From contig JAITTY010000022.1 in assembly GCA_031286695.1 (NCBI GenBank), positions 310,001 to 374,000 on the forward strand: a DNA stretch of 64,000 nucleotides, in the 5' to 3' direction. The notes beneath the pieces are model-generated. The model had not been told where the DNA came from, did not search any database, and saw only the letters and a list, made by a program, of their open reading frames with translations. The position numbers and the translations under genes were made by a program. Below are positions 16,110 through 24,390 of this stretch, in pieces (position 1 is the stretch's first letter; each line of letters starts with the position of its first letter). Origin of the DNA: Sphingobacterium sp. GTDB lineage: Bacteria; Bacteroidota; Bacteroidia; Sphingobacteriales; Sphingobacteriaceae.

Positions 16110-17192
16110 ATGCTGATCTTCTATACTGTGTTCTCAGGGATATTAATTGTACTGAGTATATTACCCTTTGCCCAAAGCCAGCATTGGATCTTTCGGGTAG
16201 CCGAATTTGTTAAGCTGCAGCTGCTGGTATTTCAGGTGCCAGTATTGGCTTTGGGCTTTTATCTTGTGACTGAAGACCCCTGGTTATGGTGGTTGCAAGG
16301 GCTGCAGATGGCTTTGATTGTTTACCATACCTATATATTGATACGTTATACCAAATTTTGGCGTCGCGAAAAATATGAAAAGGGCAAGGATGCATCCGAT
16401 AGCATTAAAGTAATCTCCTGTAATGTGCTGCAATTTAATACGGCTTATGATCGATTTATTGAACTGATTCAGAAAGAAAAGCCGCATATCTTTTTGACCA
16501 TGGAAAGTGATGCGGCATGGGAAAAAGCCTTGCGTGAGTTGGAGAGCGATTATCCTAATTTTGAGAAGGTAACTTTGGACAACACCTACGGTATGCACTT
16601 TTATACCAATCTGAAGATCAACAAATGTGAGGTGCATTATTTTGTAGCCGATGATATTCCCAGTATTGAAGCTGAACTGGAAACCGCCGATGGACACCGT
16701 TTTATCTTTTTTGCCGTTCACCCGCCACCGCCGAGTCCAACAGAGGAGGAAACTTCCAAAGAAAGGGACGGCGATCTGCTCAGTGTGGCCAAGCGGGTGC
16801 GCGATTATAAAATGCCTGTGGTTGTTACAGGGGATTTTAATAATGTCGCTTGGGCCAAATCTTCGCTCTTGTTCAAAAAAACGAGCAAATTGATCGATGC
16901 ACGTATTGGTCGGGGTATTCTTTCCACCTTTCATGCCAATTATTGGTTTTTTAGAGTGCCTTTGGATCTGTTGTTTCATAGTCCCACCGTATTTATTGAC
17001 AAGCTGTTTATCTATCCATCAGTTGGGTCTGACCATTTTCCCATGGGCTGTACATTTTTTATCGATCGTTATTCCGAAGAGCAGGCGGAAGATATCGAAC
17101 ATTTGGAAGCTGGCGATATGTCGGATGTCAATGAGATGATTGCTGAGGGTAAAGAGGAAGAAAGCGAAAATCGAATTCCGGAAGGGGAATAA
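16110..17192 (+). CDS. Membrane-anchored endonuclease/exonuclease/phosphatase-family protein
   Basis: A 360-residue protein with three N-terminal hydrophobic segments (about 2-20, 33-53, 58-80) and a C-terminal EEP-fold hydrolase domain. Catalytic landmarks of the EEP fold are visible: IKVISCNVLQFN (Asn site), TMESDAAWEKAL (metal Glu), HPPPPS, VVTGDFNNVAW (Asp/Asn), and SVGSDHFPM (the terminal SDH motif). Bacteroidota have many such membrane EEP proteins of unknown substrate; phosphodiester cleavage outside the cytoplasm is the likely activity. The C-terminus is acidic (about 325-360). Confidence 0.88.
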   Translation: MLIFYTVFSGILIVLSILPFAQSQHWIFRVAEFVKLQLLVFQVPVLALGFYLVTEDPWLWWLQGLQMALIVYHTYILIRYTKFWRREKYEKGKDASDSIKVISCNVLQFNTAYDRFIELIQKEKPHIFLTMESDAAWEKALRELESDYPNFEKVTLDNTYGMHFYTNLKINKCEVHYFVADDIPSIEAELETADGHRFIFFAVHPPPPSPTEEETSKERDGDLLSVAKRVRDYKMPVVVTGDFNNVAWAKSSLLFKKTSKLIDARIGRGILSTFHANYWFFRVPLDLLFHSPTVFIDKLFIYPSVGSDHFPMGCTFFIDRYSEEQAEDIEHLEAGDMSDVNEMIAEGKEEESENRIPEGE

Positions 17193-17252
17193 GGAAGTTA
17201 AATTCCGGATTGTCTTTCTTTTTAATGAAAAAAGGGAAGAAATTTGTTTGAA

Positions 17253-18428
17253 ATGCTTAATTTAACGACACTAAGCAAGATAAACCGAATCCAATCCATG
17301 GTAAGAGATCATTCTTCTTCGTTAACTTCGGCAACGCTCTTGTCGAAAACTATCGATTTTCTCCGCTTCCCCCTGATCGTAGGGGTCGTATTTATTCATA
17401 CTGATTTTTCGAATATCATCATTCAGGGTTCAAAACAGGTTAATATGCTCCATTTTCCTGTTTTCGCACACGTCTTTTTCTTATTTTCGAAGATCGTCTT
17501 CGAAGTCTGTGTGCCGCTTTTCTTTTTTATTTCAGGCTTTCTTTTTTTTTATCGTACGGAGTCCTTCACGTTTGAGGTCTATCTCAAAAAATTAAAGAGC
17601 AGGCTGCACAGTCTGTTTATTCCTTATATTTTTTGGAACCTAGCGGTACTGTTTTTTTTCTTTCTGGCACAGACTTTTTTCGGTGGACTTTTATCGGGTG
17701 CCAATAAGCCAATTGTTCAGTACAGTATATCAGATTGGCTTTGGTCTTTTTGGGACACTTCACATATCCATGTCCAGGCTACAAAAAATTTACCCATCAA
17801 TTCACCTTTTTGGTTTATCCGTGATCTCATGGTGCTTGTGGTCCTGTCGCCCATCGTTTATATTTTAATTAAAAAGTTACATCTATTTGCGGTGTTGGTA
17901 ATAGGGGTTATCTGGGTCTGCAATCCTTATTTTTACCTGCCCGGATGGAGTACGGTTTCTTTCTTTTTCTTTTCGGCAGGGGCTTACTTTAGTTTGCATA
18001 AAAAGAATTTTGTGCTCATCATGAAGTCTTTATTGCCCTGGCCAATTCCATGTTATATCCTGCTGCTCGTATCGGCATTTTATAGTTTGGGTGAAGGCTG
18101 GTGGAGCTATAGCTATTGTGCAAATGTATTGGTCGGGTTGATAAGCGTGGTTGCAGTGACAGCCTACTTTATCGAAAAGGGACACTGGGGGACCAATTAC
18201 TTTTTGGCGAGTGCCAGCTTTTTTATATTTGCTTACCACCGTTTGCCATTGGTTTTTATTATCAAATTCTTATTTAACCAGATTAGACCGCAAACGGATG
18301 CTACACTGCTGTTTTTGTATTTTCTCTGCCCAGCTATTATTATACTGTTGGGACTATTGTTTTATTGGGCAATTAAGAAACTGTTGCCCAGCTTTACGGC
18401 AGTTATTTGCGGGGGTAGATTATCATGA
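17253..18428 (+). CDS. Acyltransferase-3-family membrane protein
   Basis: A 391-residue multi-spanning protein with about ten hydrophobic helices. The family start DFLRFPLIVGVVFIHTDF (R..A...V...H motif, with the key His) and FFFISGFLFFYRTESF are typical of acyltransferase family 3, which O-acylates surface glycans using acyl-CoA or another cytoplasmic donor. The frame allows a TTG start three codons earlier, but the ATG at 17253 is preferred. It overlaps the next gene by 4 bp (ATGA), so the two are translationally coupled. The acceptor is unknown. Confidence 0.85.
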   Translation: MLNLTTLSKINRIQSMVRDHSSSLTSATLLSKTIDFLRFPLIVGVVFIHTDFSNIIIQGSKQVNMLHFPVFAHVFFLFSKIVFEVCVPLFFFISGFLFFYRTESFTFEVYLKKLKSRLHSLFIPYIFWNLAVLFFFFLAQTFFGGLLSGANKPIVQYSISDWLWSFWDTSHIHVQATKNLPINSPFWFIRDLMVLVVLSPIVYILIKKLHLFAVLVIGVIWVCNPYFYLPGWSTVSFFFFSAGAYFSLHKKNFVLIMKSLLPWPIPCYILLLVSAFYSLGEGWWSYSYCANVLVGLISVVAVTAYFIEKGHWGTNYFLASASFFIFAYHRLPLVFIIKFLFNQIRPQTDATLLFLYFLCPAIIILLGLLFYWAIKKLLPSFTAVICGGRLS

Positions 18429-19591
18429 AAAAAAAGAATTGGATCATTTTAGCAATCATAGTTGCTATATCGGCAGCCGTAGCCATACTTTATAGATTTT
18501 ATTATCCGAAAAATATAAAGTTGCTCGAGTCGGAGTTTGTTTTTACGGAGTTGATCCGATTGAAAAGTACAACAGTTAAGAATCAGGGAGCTTCCAATAC
18601 CTGTTGGTCTTATACTGGGAATTCCTTTCTCGAATCAGAAATGATCCGAATGGGTAGAGATCCTGTAGCGATTTCGCCGCTATATACCGTCAGGAAGGCT
18701 TATCTTGAACGGGCCAGAAACTACCTGCGTCTGCACGGTGGCCTAAAATTAAATGAGGGCGGACAGCTTCACGATGTCATGCAGATACTGCGTCTTCATG
18801 GGGCGATGCCTAGAGCTGCCTATACGGGAATTAAAGCGGGTAAAAGCTCGAGCAACTTCAAGGGGCTGCGCGCTGTATTGAACAGTACACTATCCAGTAT
18901 GTTAAAAAGCAGGGAGCTGAAAAAGAGCTGGGAACAAGATGTGGAGGTGCTAATGGATGACTATCTGGGCAAAGTTCCCGTTAATTTTGATTATCAGGGT
19001 AAGTCGTATACAGCACTTAGTTTTGCTGATCAGGTGATAGGCATCGATCCAGATCAATATATTCATATCGCTTCTGTAACCACTGCGCCCTACTACAAAC
19101 CATTTGTTTTTTTGATTCCCGACAACTGGTCTTTCAGTCAGTTTTATAACTTACCAATGGAAGAACTAACAGCTGTTATTGATCGGGCTTTAATAAAAGG
19201 CTTTACAGTAGCGTGTACAGTTGACATTTCGGAACCTGGTTTTTCCTGGCTTTATGGCATCGCGTATGTTCCCCAAAAGTCGGTATCAGACATGACAGCG
19301 GAAGAAAAGAAAACGCAATTCGTCAGGCCACAACCTGAACGTAAAGTTGATGCTATGGAGCGCCAAAACGCATTTGATGCATGGCAAACAACAGATGATC
19401 ATGCGTTACATATTATTGGCTTAGTAAAAGATCAAAACGGAAAAGAATACTATGTAGCCAAGAATTCTTGGGGCAAGGGCAATGCCTTCCAGGGCTTTGT
19501 CTACCTCACGAAAGAATATGTACGCTATAAAAGCACAGCCTTGATGCTTCACAAAGATGCTCTTGAACCATCTTTGAGAAACAAATTGTAA
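18425..19591 (+). CDS. C1-family (papain-fold, aminopeptidase C-like) cysteine peptidase, membrane-anchored
   Basis: A 388-residue protein with an N-terminal anchor helix (about 5-25) and a papain-fold domain of the C1B (bleomycin hydrolase/aminopeptidase C) type. Catalytic residues are visible: Gln54 and Cys60 in VKNQGASNTCWSYTG, His326 in DDHALHIIGL and Asn347 in VAKNSWG. Bacteroidota have short exported versions like this one. The anchor implies activity in the periplasm or on the membrane surface. It is translationally coupled to the acyltransferase. The integrase gene converges on it with only 2 bp between stop codons. Confidence 0.9.
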   Translation: MKKKNWIILAIIVAISAAVAILYRFYYPKNIKLLESEFVFTELIRLKSTTVKNQGASNTCWSYTGNSFLESEMIRMGRDPVAISPLYTVRKAYLERARNYLRLHGGLKLNEGGQLHDVMQILRLHGAMPRAAYTGIKAGKSSSNFKGLRAVLNSTLSSMLKSRELKKSWEQDVEVLMDDYLGKVPVNFDYQGKSYTALSFADQVIGIDPDQYIHIASVTTAPYYKPFVFLIPDNWSFSQFYNLPMEELTAVIDRALIKGFTVACTVDISEPGFSWLYGIAYVPQKSVSDMTAEEKKTQFVRPQPERKVDAMERQNAFDAWQTTDDHALHIIGLVKDQNGKEYYVAKNSWGKGNAFQGFVYLTKEYVRYKSTALMLHKDALEPSLRNKL

Positions 19592-19593
19592 AA

Positions 19594-20850
19594 CTAGCTG
19601 CTCAGTGGTTGCTGTTGCGGTCTTCTCCGATTTTGATACATGTTTTCCAGGTAAGTCCCTAGTGATCGGGTACGTTCGGTATCCACATTGCTGATATACC
19701 GCTGAAACATCTGTTCTGTACTATGTCCAGTCGCATCCATCAACAATGCTGTAGGAATTTTACCATAAAAATTTGTGGCAAAACTCCTACGGCCGATATG
19801 GCTGGTAATCGCTTCACATTTTGGAATAAGCTGGTCTGAGGAACGGAATCCGTTTCGCTTCCTGACTTTTACCAGCGAGGTAATACCTGCAAGACGTGTC
19901 ACTTCCTTGATTTGCTCATTATATTTTTGAGCAGTCATTTTATGTGGGAAGCGATGCCCGTTATTCGACATAATAATTAATGCCGTAGGATGAAGTGGAA
20001 GTAAAATGCTTTTCTGTGTTTTCTGTTGAGTGAAGGATAAACAGGGCTTACCGTCCAGAATCTCCATCATGTCCAGATTGAAATTCATGAAATCAGACAC
20101 GCGTTGCCCGGTGTAGCAGCTGATCACGAGCCAATCTTTTGCGGCCTTCAGATGGACTGGAACCTCTATATTTTTTATTGTGCTAATTTCATCTTCACTG
20201 AGGCTTATAGCACGATTTATTTTTTTGACCTTGGGCAGTTCTAACTCATAAACAAAAGTTCGCACCCCTCTTTTTTCCAAAAAATTAAGTACTGTGCGCA
20301 CAAAATGTATCGTGCGGTGTATGGTGCTTATACTGTAGTTTTCGGCTTCACCATAGGCAATAAATTGTTGTACAAAAAGGCTATTCACCTGATCCAGCAT
20401 CAGGTGTTTTTGCTGATGGCCCTCATAGCGTTTTAATAAGCGGAAGAAGACGAGGTAGCGTTTGTGTGTGGTCGAAGTAATGAGGTGAATTCGGCTTTTG
20501 ATAAAATTGTCTACGCTTTGTAGCAGTCCGCCTGCTGGAAGCGAAGGCGTTGCTTCTGAGCAGCATTTTTTGACTAAGCGGTTGACTGCGCGGAGTGAAA
20601 ACTCCTTTTTATTCGACTTTAATTCAGAAAGATAAGTCGCTATTGAAATCTTCAAAGCATCCAGCTTAGTATTTAGCTTTTTAAACTTTTTCAGATAAAT
20701 GTTACAGGGGCGCTGTTTCTCTCCATCCCATTGAGCCGGAATAATTTTTAAAGGAGTTTTAATAAGAAGCTGCTGTTGTTGATCGTCAACAAATGAAAGG
20801 TAGATAAAGGATATTGAAGTAGGATTCAATAAGGTAAAATTAAAAATCAT
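19594..20850 (-). CDS. Tyrosine recombinase (probable DNA invertase)
   Basis: A 418-residue tyrosine recombinase of the Bacteroidota integrase type. An arm-binding-like N-terminus (about 1-100), a SAM-like core-binding domain (about 110-195) and the catalytic domain (about 215-395) are present. All the catalytic residues can be seen: Arg250 (YTGQRVSDF), His351 and Arg354 (HIGRRSF), His376 (ATGHSTEQ) and Tyr385 (FQRYI). It is complete, so probably active. There is no tRNA, relaxase or other mobile-element gene beside it. Instead, a pair of 19-bp inverted repeats lies 51 bp upstream of its start, the arrangement of Bacteroides Tsr-type invertases next to their switch. A -7 box inside that segment points at this gene. 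Confidence 0.92.
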   Translation of the reverse strand: MIFNFTLLNPTSISFIYLSFVDDQQQQLLIKTPLKIIPAQWDGEKQRPCNIYLKKFKKLNTKLDALKISIATYLSELKSNKKEFSLRAVNRLVKKCCSEATPSLPAGGLLQSVDNFIKSRIHLITSTTHKRYLVFFRLLKRYEGHQQKHLMLDQVNSLFVQQFIAYGEAENYSISTIHRTIHFVRTVLNFLEKRGVRTFVYELELPKVKKINRAISLSEDEISTIKNIEVPVHLKAAKDWLVISCYTGQRVSDFMNFNLDMMEILDGKPCLSFTQQKTQKSILLPLHPTALIIMSNNGHRFPHKMTAQKYNEQIKEVTRLAGITSLVKVRKRNGFRSSDQLIPKCEAITSHIGRRSFATNFYGKIPTALLMDATGHSTEQMFQRYISNVDTERTRSLGTYLENMYQNRRRPQQQPLSS

Positions 20851-20900
20851 GAGGTAAACTTTTTGCTATTGTCTGAGCATAAAGATACTAGATTATACAG

Positions 20901-20919
20901 ATTAGTCTAATTCAGACTA
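20901..20919 (+). repeat. Left 19-bp inverted repeat of the putative promoter switch
   Basis: The sequence ATTAGTCTAATTCAGACTA is an exact reverse complement of 21086-21104. Inside it TAGTCT and AGACTA form an inverted pair around a 5-base asymmetric centre (AATTC), the usual form of a tyrosine-recombinase core site: two binding arms and a crossover spacer. The flanks do not match outside the 19 bp. Confidence 0.85.
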
Positions 20920-21085
20920 CAATCCTACCTATTCAAATATAACTATTTTTTTTTAATTACTTACAAGATATGCCTTTAAAATAATCATTCGGTTAGTAAA
21001 TGTTTTTAATTGTATAAAAGACAAGTTAGAAATCAAAAACTTTTCTACTTAACTTATTTGTAATCAGATTGTAATGTTTTTTTTC
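20920..21085. mobile_element. Putative invertible DNA segment (promoter switch)
   Basis: The 166 bp between the two inverted repeats are very AT-rich and noncoding. In the orientation given they contain a TATATTTG -7 box on the minus strand, facing the recombinase gene. Inversion would move that box to 21064-21071 on the plus strand, facing the peptide/response-regulator/AraC operon. Inversion itself has not been observed here; it is inferred from the repeats and the adjacent recombinase. Confidence 0.7.
20934..20941 (-). promoter_or_regulatory. -7 box TATATTTG inside the invertible segment
   Basis: The octamer is an exact TAnnTTTG match on the minus strand, 84 bp from the recombinase ATG. 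The best -33 candidate is CTTG at 20967-20964, with a spacer of 22 bp. In AT-rich DNA an octamer match alone is weak evidence. Confidence 0.45.
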
Positions 21086-21104
21086 TAGTCTGAATTAGAC
21101 TAAT
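21086..21104 (-). repeat. Right 19-bp inverted repeat of the putative promoter switch
   Basis: The plus strand reads TAGTCTGAATTAGACTAAT, the exact reverse complement of 20901-20919. It lies 57 bp upstream of the peptide gene ATG. Confidence 0.85.
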
Positions 21105-21161
21105 AATTTACAATTAAAATAGCTAGTACAAGCTTGTTGAAAAAATATAATAGACCGAAAT

Positions 21162-21308
21162 ATGAAGAGTAAACAGAGATATGTCGCGCCGAAAATTGAA
21201 ATGCTTTTAATTGTATTGGAGAATTGCTTTGACAATTGGATCAACACGCGCGCGTGCAATGAAGCCAGGTATAGCCAGCTTGAAAAATCCAAGGTGTCAA
21301 ATTTATAA
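21162..21308 (+). CDS. 48-residue YVAPKIE-type peptide
   Basis: A small gene encoding 48 residues, beginning MKSKQRYVAPKIEMLLIVLE. The segment YVAPKIE....VLE is the same as in the small gene at 43904 (MYVAPSIKEHVVELEQG), which lies directly before a fimbrillin-like lipoprotein gene. Short peptides with this start are widespread in Bacteroidota next to fimbriae and surface-protein genes. The tail here (two Cys, no Gly/Ser-rich end) differs. There is no signal peptide. It is the first gene after the putative invertible promoter, and the response regulator follows after 16 bp. Function unknown. Confidence 0.65.
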   Translation: MKSKQRYVAPKIEMLLIVLENCFDNWINTRACNEARYSQLEKSKVSNL

Positions 21309-21324
21309 TTTAACAGTTGCCTTA

Positions 21325-21771
21325 ATGGACAAGAAATTAAAACTTGCATTTGCAGATGATAACGTATTGCACCTGAAAGTAATTGAGCATTTGGCCAGGG
21401 AAATGGGGAACTATGAGATGCTATACTCCTGCCACAACGGAAAGGAACTTGTGCATCTGCTTGAAACCAATATTGAACAGCCAGACGTGTGCATTCTAGA
21501 TCTGCATATGCCGGAAATGGACGGGATGGAGACTGCCCGTGTACTGAGACGCCGCTATCCCATGATTCGATTATTTGGTTATTCGGCCAGCGAAAGTGCA
21601 GATGAAAAAAAAAGTTTTCTTGATAGTGGTGTGAAGATCGTTTTCTCAAAACAATCTCCCCGAAAGATGTTGAAATCTATTTATCATTATACAAGGCTCT
21701 GTGAAAATCTGGACATTATTGATTTTGAAAAGAATTTATTAAGGAAATGGAATTTTGTAAACCAGCTGTAG
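21325..21771 (+). CDS. Single-domain response regulator (receiver only)
   Basis: A 148-residue receiver protein. Asp11 and Asp12 (FADDN), the phospho-acceptor Asp59 (CILDLHMPEMDG), Ser in YSAS and the Lys in VFSKQSP are all in place. A short C-terminal helix replaces an output domain, so it acts through another protein or as a phosphate sink. Its frame runs back to 21211 through the upstream peptide gene, but the ATG at 21325 begins the receiver fold directly. The AraC gene follows (or overlaps it by 25 bp if its earlier start is used). No kinase lies next to it. Confidence 0.85.
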   Translation: MDKKLKLAFADDNVLHLKVIEHLAREMGNYEMLYSCHNGKELVHLLETNIEQPDVCILDLHMPEMDGMETARVLRRRYPMIRLFGYSASESADEKKSFLDSGVKIVFSKQSPRKMLKSIYHYTRLCENLDIIDFEKNLLRKWNFVNQL

Positions 21772-21782
21772 CAAATGACAGG

Positions 21783-22583
21783 ATGCAATTTGGAGCGCTA
21801 AAACTAGCTGATTATGATAACCAGCTAAGTAAAAGGCTAAACCATACATCGTTTTTTTTCATCGTTCGAACCTGTTCTCCTGTCAGTATAAAAATTGGCC
21901 CAACCTTTTATGATTTTGCAACTGGCGAACTTATCTTTATTGGGCCACGTGATGACATCGAGATAGCACAACCTATCGCTGCCGAAGGATATTTATGCTG
22001 GTTTACAGCAGATTTTTATCAACGATCTAAACTCGATACCGAAATACTCAATTCAGAATTGTTTTTTGGAAGTTATCCCTTTCTTTCTATGCGGGACTAT
22101 AGAACAGATCTGGTGTTCAACAAGCTATTTGTAGAACGTTTGAAAGGCTGCATTGAGTACCGTACCATTGATATGTTGGTTGCCCACCACTGCTTTGAGT
22201 CTTTGTTGCTTGAAGGGTATCAAACTATGCTATCGCTAGAAACAACACATGGATCTGCAGACATCGCTGCCGTTCAGTTATTTAACAGATTTTCGGTCTT
22301 ATTGCATAAGCACTATCGCGAACATACTAGTGTGCAGTATTATGCGGACCGTCTGCACCTCTCTCCACGGAAATTGACCGAGCTGTGTTCTGCCGTTGCT
22401 GGTAAATCGGCTAAATGTGTGATATCCAATGTTGTGGCCCAGCAGGCTTTGCGCTATATAAAGCACACTGACCTTTCAATATCCCAGATTTCCTATGAGA
22501 TGGGCTTCTCGGATGAATCTAATTTTCGCAATTTTTTTAAAAGGCAGACAGGTAGCAATCCGCTTTTCTATCGTCAAATTTAA
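21783..22583 (+). CDS. AraC-family transcriptional regulator
   Basis: A 266-residue regulator with an N-terminal cupin-like sensing domain (about 1-140) and a C-terminal AraC HTH pair (about 165-265): YYADRLHLSPRKLTELC, then LSISQISYEMGFSDESNFRN and FFKRQTGSNPLFYR. The start ATG at 21783 is chosen because it gives MQFGALKL, comparable with MEFGVHRV at the start of the related regulator at 45286, and it clears the response-regulator stop by 11 bp. An ATG at 21747 is possible. It is the last gene of the peptide-receiver-AraC operon. Its targets may be surface-structure genes elsewhere. Confidence 0.88.
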   Translation: MQFGALKLADYDNQLSKRLNHTSFFFIVRTCSPVSIKIGPTFYDFATGELIFIGPRDDIEIAQPIAAEGYLCWFTADFYQRSKLDTEILNSELFFGSYPFLSMRDYRTDLVFNKLFVERLKGCIEYRTIDMLVAHHCFESLLLEGYQTMLSLETTHGSADIAAVQLFNRFSVLLHKHYREHTSVQYYADRLHLSPRKLTELCSAVAGKSAKCVISNVVAQQALRYIKHTDLSISQISYEMGFSDESNFRNFFKRQTGSNPLFYRQI

Positions 22584-22597
22584 CTTTGGGAGCTCGT

Positions 22598-23209
22598 TTA
22601 TGCTTTTTTAGATTCTTTTTTGAAGTATAAATAGGGACGCTTATTGGCCGGCATCCGGCGGGCAGTTCTCGGCAAGGCTTTTTTGTCGAGGATTCCACTG
22701 CCTAAGTATTTTAACAGCAAGGCATATAATCTTTCCGACGTGAATGCCGCCTGATAATCTTTCCTAAAGTCGGCGACCATCGCTTCGAGTGTCTTTGGAC
22801 TGTTGAAATAGTCGGATCGGTAGATTATATAAGCGATGAGCTCGCGTTGTTGGCGATGGTGCTCGCTTTGGCTGCTACTTTCATCAAATGAAGATACCTG
22901 ACTCGTTAATTCTTGATCCGCAAAGTAGCTCTTCTTAAAGTCCTTTAAATCGGTTAGATGTTTCTCGTCGATCTTTAAAGCTAAGGCCGAATCAAAGAAA
23001 TCTGCTAGTCGAATGGCAAATGGCCGACAGATTTTTGAAAGGCTATCCACAGATAATGATCCGGTTTTACGGTAAGCGCTCCGAATAGTGGATGTGGATA
23101 CCCCTACAAAACTGGCCAAGCTCTCTAAGGTTAATCCTGTTAAATCGATGATTTCCAGTATTCTTCTTGAAATTAATTCTGCTATTTGCTGATCTGATAT
23201 TTTTCCCAT
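22598..23209 (-). CDS. XRE-family HTH regulator with C-terminal helical domain
   Basis: A 203-residue protein. Residues about 8-70 are an XRE-type HTH (LISRRILEIIDLTGLTLESL then SFVGVSTSTIRSAYRKTGSL). The rest is polar and helical, ending in a lysine-rich tail, with no recognised domain. The frame extends 17 codons upstream, but MGKISDQQ at 23209 begins the HTH fold. It converges on the AraC gene with 14 bp between stop codons and is divergent from the HAEPLYID-type gene, which it may control. Confidence 0.78.
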   Translation of the reverse strand: MGKISDQQIAELISRRILEIIDLTGLTLESLASFVGVSTSTIRSAYRKTGSLSVDSLSKICRPFAIRLADFFDSALALKIDEKHLTDLKDFKKSYFADQELTSQVSSFDESSSQSEHHRQQRELIAYIIYRSDYFNSPKTLEAMVADFRKDYQAAFTSERLYALLLKYLGSGILDKKALPRTARRMPANKRPYLYFKKESKKA

Positions 23210-23327
23210 ACTTAATCTTTTTCTTCTCTGCAATTTTATCATGCGAGCGTATTGCAACACTGTTTAATCCATAAGTTCCACTAGGTACATGAGGGTCTAC
23301 CGTTGCTTGTTTTAAGAAACTGATCGT

Positions 23328-23335
23328 CAAATATA
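23328..23335 (-). promoter_or_regulatory. Candidate -7 box TATATTTG of the XRE gene
   Basis: An exact TAnnTTTG match on the minus strand, about 118 bp upstream of the chosen XRE start. No matching -33 element was found. Confidence 0.35.
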
Positions 23336-23426
23336 GACGAATAAAATGAACAGTACCGTGTAAGAAATAGGGATTATCATGTGCAAATTCCCATTTCTTT
23401 CCAAAGTTCAACGAGAGGTTTGTGAT

Positions 23427-24215
23427 ATGACAAGAAATTTTCAAAATACCAAGCTGTGGAAATCTATATTTTTGTCCTGCGGTTTGTTCTTTTCCTGTGC
23501 TCTCCTTGCTCAGGAGAATAGAAATTTACCGGACAAGGTGCACCATGCTGAGCCCCTTTATAATGACCTTGTACGCGACCTTGGAGCAAGAAAAGGGGAA
23601 AAAGAATTTAATCTGGGGGCGGATATCAAACGAACAAGTCTGAAGGATGATTTTGGATATCTCATGGAGTATGAATTTGCACCAATTGATCGCTTAGGAC
23701 TCGAGGTAGAAACGGATTTTGCCTATGCTAAAAGCCGTATTGCCAATGTACCTTCAACAAATCAATTGGAAAGATTGCGATTGTCGTCGCAATATTCATT
23801 CTATGTCTCAAAAAAGAAAGCGACAACCTTGGCTGTCGGGTATACACAGATTTTTAATTTTGTCAACGGTGGTACCGCCTTTAATCCTTTTTTTATAGCC
23901 GCCAAAAACTGGCAGCGTCATTGGCATACGTTAATTTATACCGGGCCGGAGATTGCTTATCAATACGGCACATCCAAAACGGCTATGAATTGGCAGATCA
24001 ACACGTCATTTCATTATACTGTGCCGAATACCGATCATTTTTTCGGTGTTGAGATCAATCAGGAGATTTCATCCGAAGGTATACAAACTGTTTTGCATCC
24101 CCAAATCAAACTCGGCCTTAGCAAAAAATTGGCCATCGGTATGGCCCTCGGACTACCAATAGGAGGGGCGGAAAGTAGGCTAAGTTCCTTTTTGCGCATT
24201 ATTTATCAGCTTTAG
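23427..24215 (+). CDS. HAEPLYID-family outer membrane-like protein
   Basis: A 262-residue exported protein. A signal peptide (about 1-29, ending LLAQ) is followed by HHAEPLYNDLVRDLGARKGE and KEFNLGADI, the family signature (here HAEPLYND). The remainder alternates short amphipathic strands with aromatic ends and finishes in LRIIYQL, suggesting an outer membrane beta barrel of about ten strands. The role of the family is not established. The ATG at 23427 is chosen over 23379 because it begins a normal signal peptide. It lies divergent from the XRE regulator. Confidence 0.82.
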   Translation: MTRNFQNTKLWKSIFLSCGLFFSCALLAQENRNLPDKVHHAEPLYNDLVRDLGARKGEKEFNLGADIKRTSLKDDFGYLMEYEFAPIDRLGLEVETDFAYAKSRIANVPSTNQLERLRLSSQYSFYVSKKKATTLAVGYTQIFNFVNGGTAFNPFFIAAKNWQRHWHTLIYTGPEIAYQYGTSKTAMNWQINTSFHYTVPNTDHFFGVEINQEISSEGIQTVLHPQIKLGLSKKLAIGMALGLPIGGAESRLSSFLRIIYQL

Positions 24216-24352
24216 CGGAACTGGATTTTCCGACAGTAAAATATTGCCAGCTGCCACCTATTTAACTTAAAGCAGTTATTTCTCCAGGTTTTAAAATCTC
24301 TTCGGAGGAAAATTTTATATCGATTATTAATATATAATTATTTTCAAATAAC

Positions 24353-24360
24353 TATATTTG
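24353..24360 (+). promoter_or_regulatory. Candidate -7 box TATATTTG of the hybrid sensor operon
   Basis: An exact TAnnTTTG match 31 bp before the GTG start of the sensor gene. No good -33 TTTG is visible, so a regulated promoter is possible. Confidence 0.4.
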
Positions 24361-24390
24361 ATCTGTCCATATTATTGAACTTAGTCGATT

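Larger units (their letters stand above)
20851..21161. other. Intergenic region holding the putative invertible element
   Basis: This 311-bp gap between the recombinase gene and the divergent peptide operon has no ORF. It contains the two inverted repeats 20901-20919 and 21086-21104 and the AT-rich 166-bp segment between them. Confidence 0.8.

Noticed and set aside
16284..16979. 231-codon minus-strand frame opposite the EEP-family gene
   Set aside because: It is a shadow of the plus-strand gene, whose catalytic motifs are clear.
19594..20850. Integrase of an integrative element with attachment sites at a tRNA
   Set aside because: No tRNA, direct-repeat att pair, relaxase or conjugation gene is visible nearby; the adjacent inverted repeats favour an invertase.
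21095..21649. 184-codon minus-strand frame across the receiver gene
   Set aside because: It overlaps the receiver, the peptide gene and one inverted repeat; composition is that of an antisense shadow.
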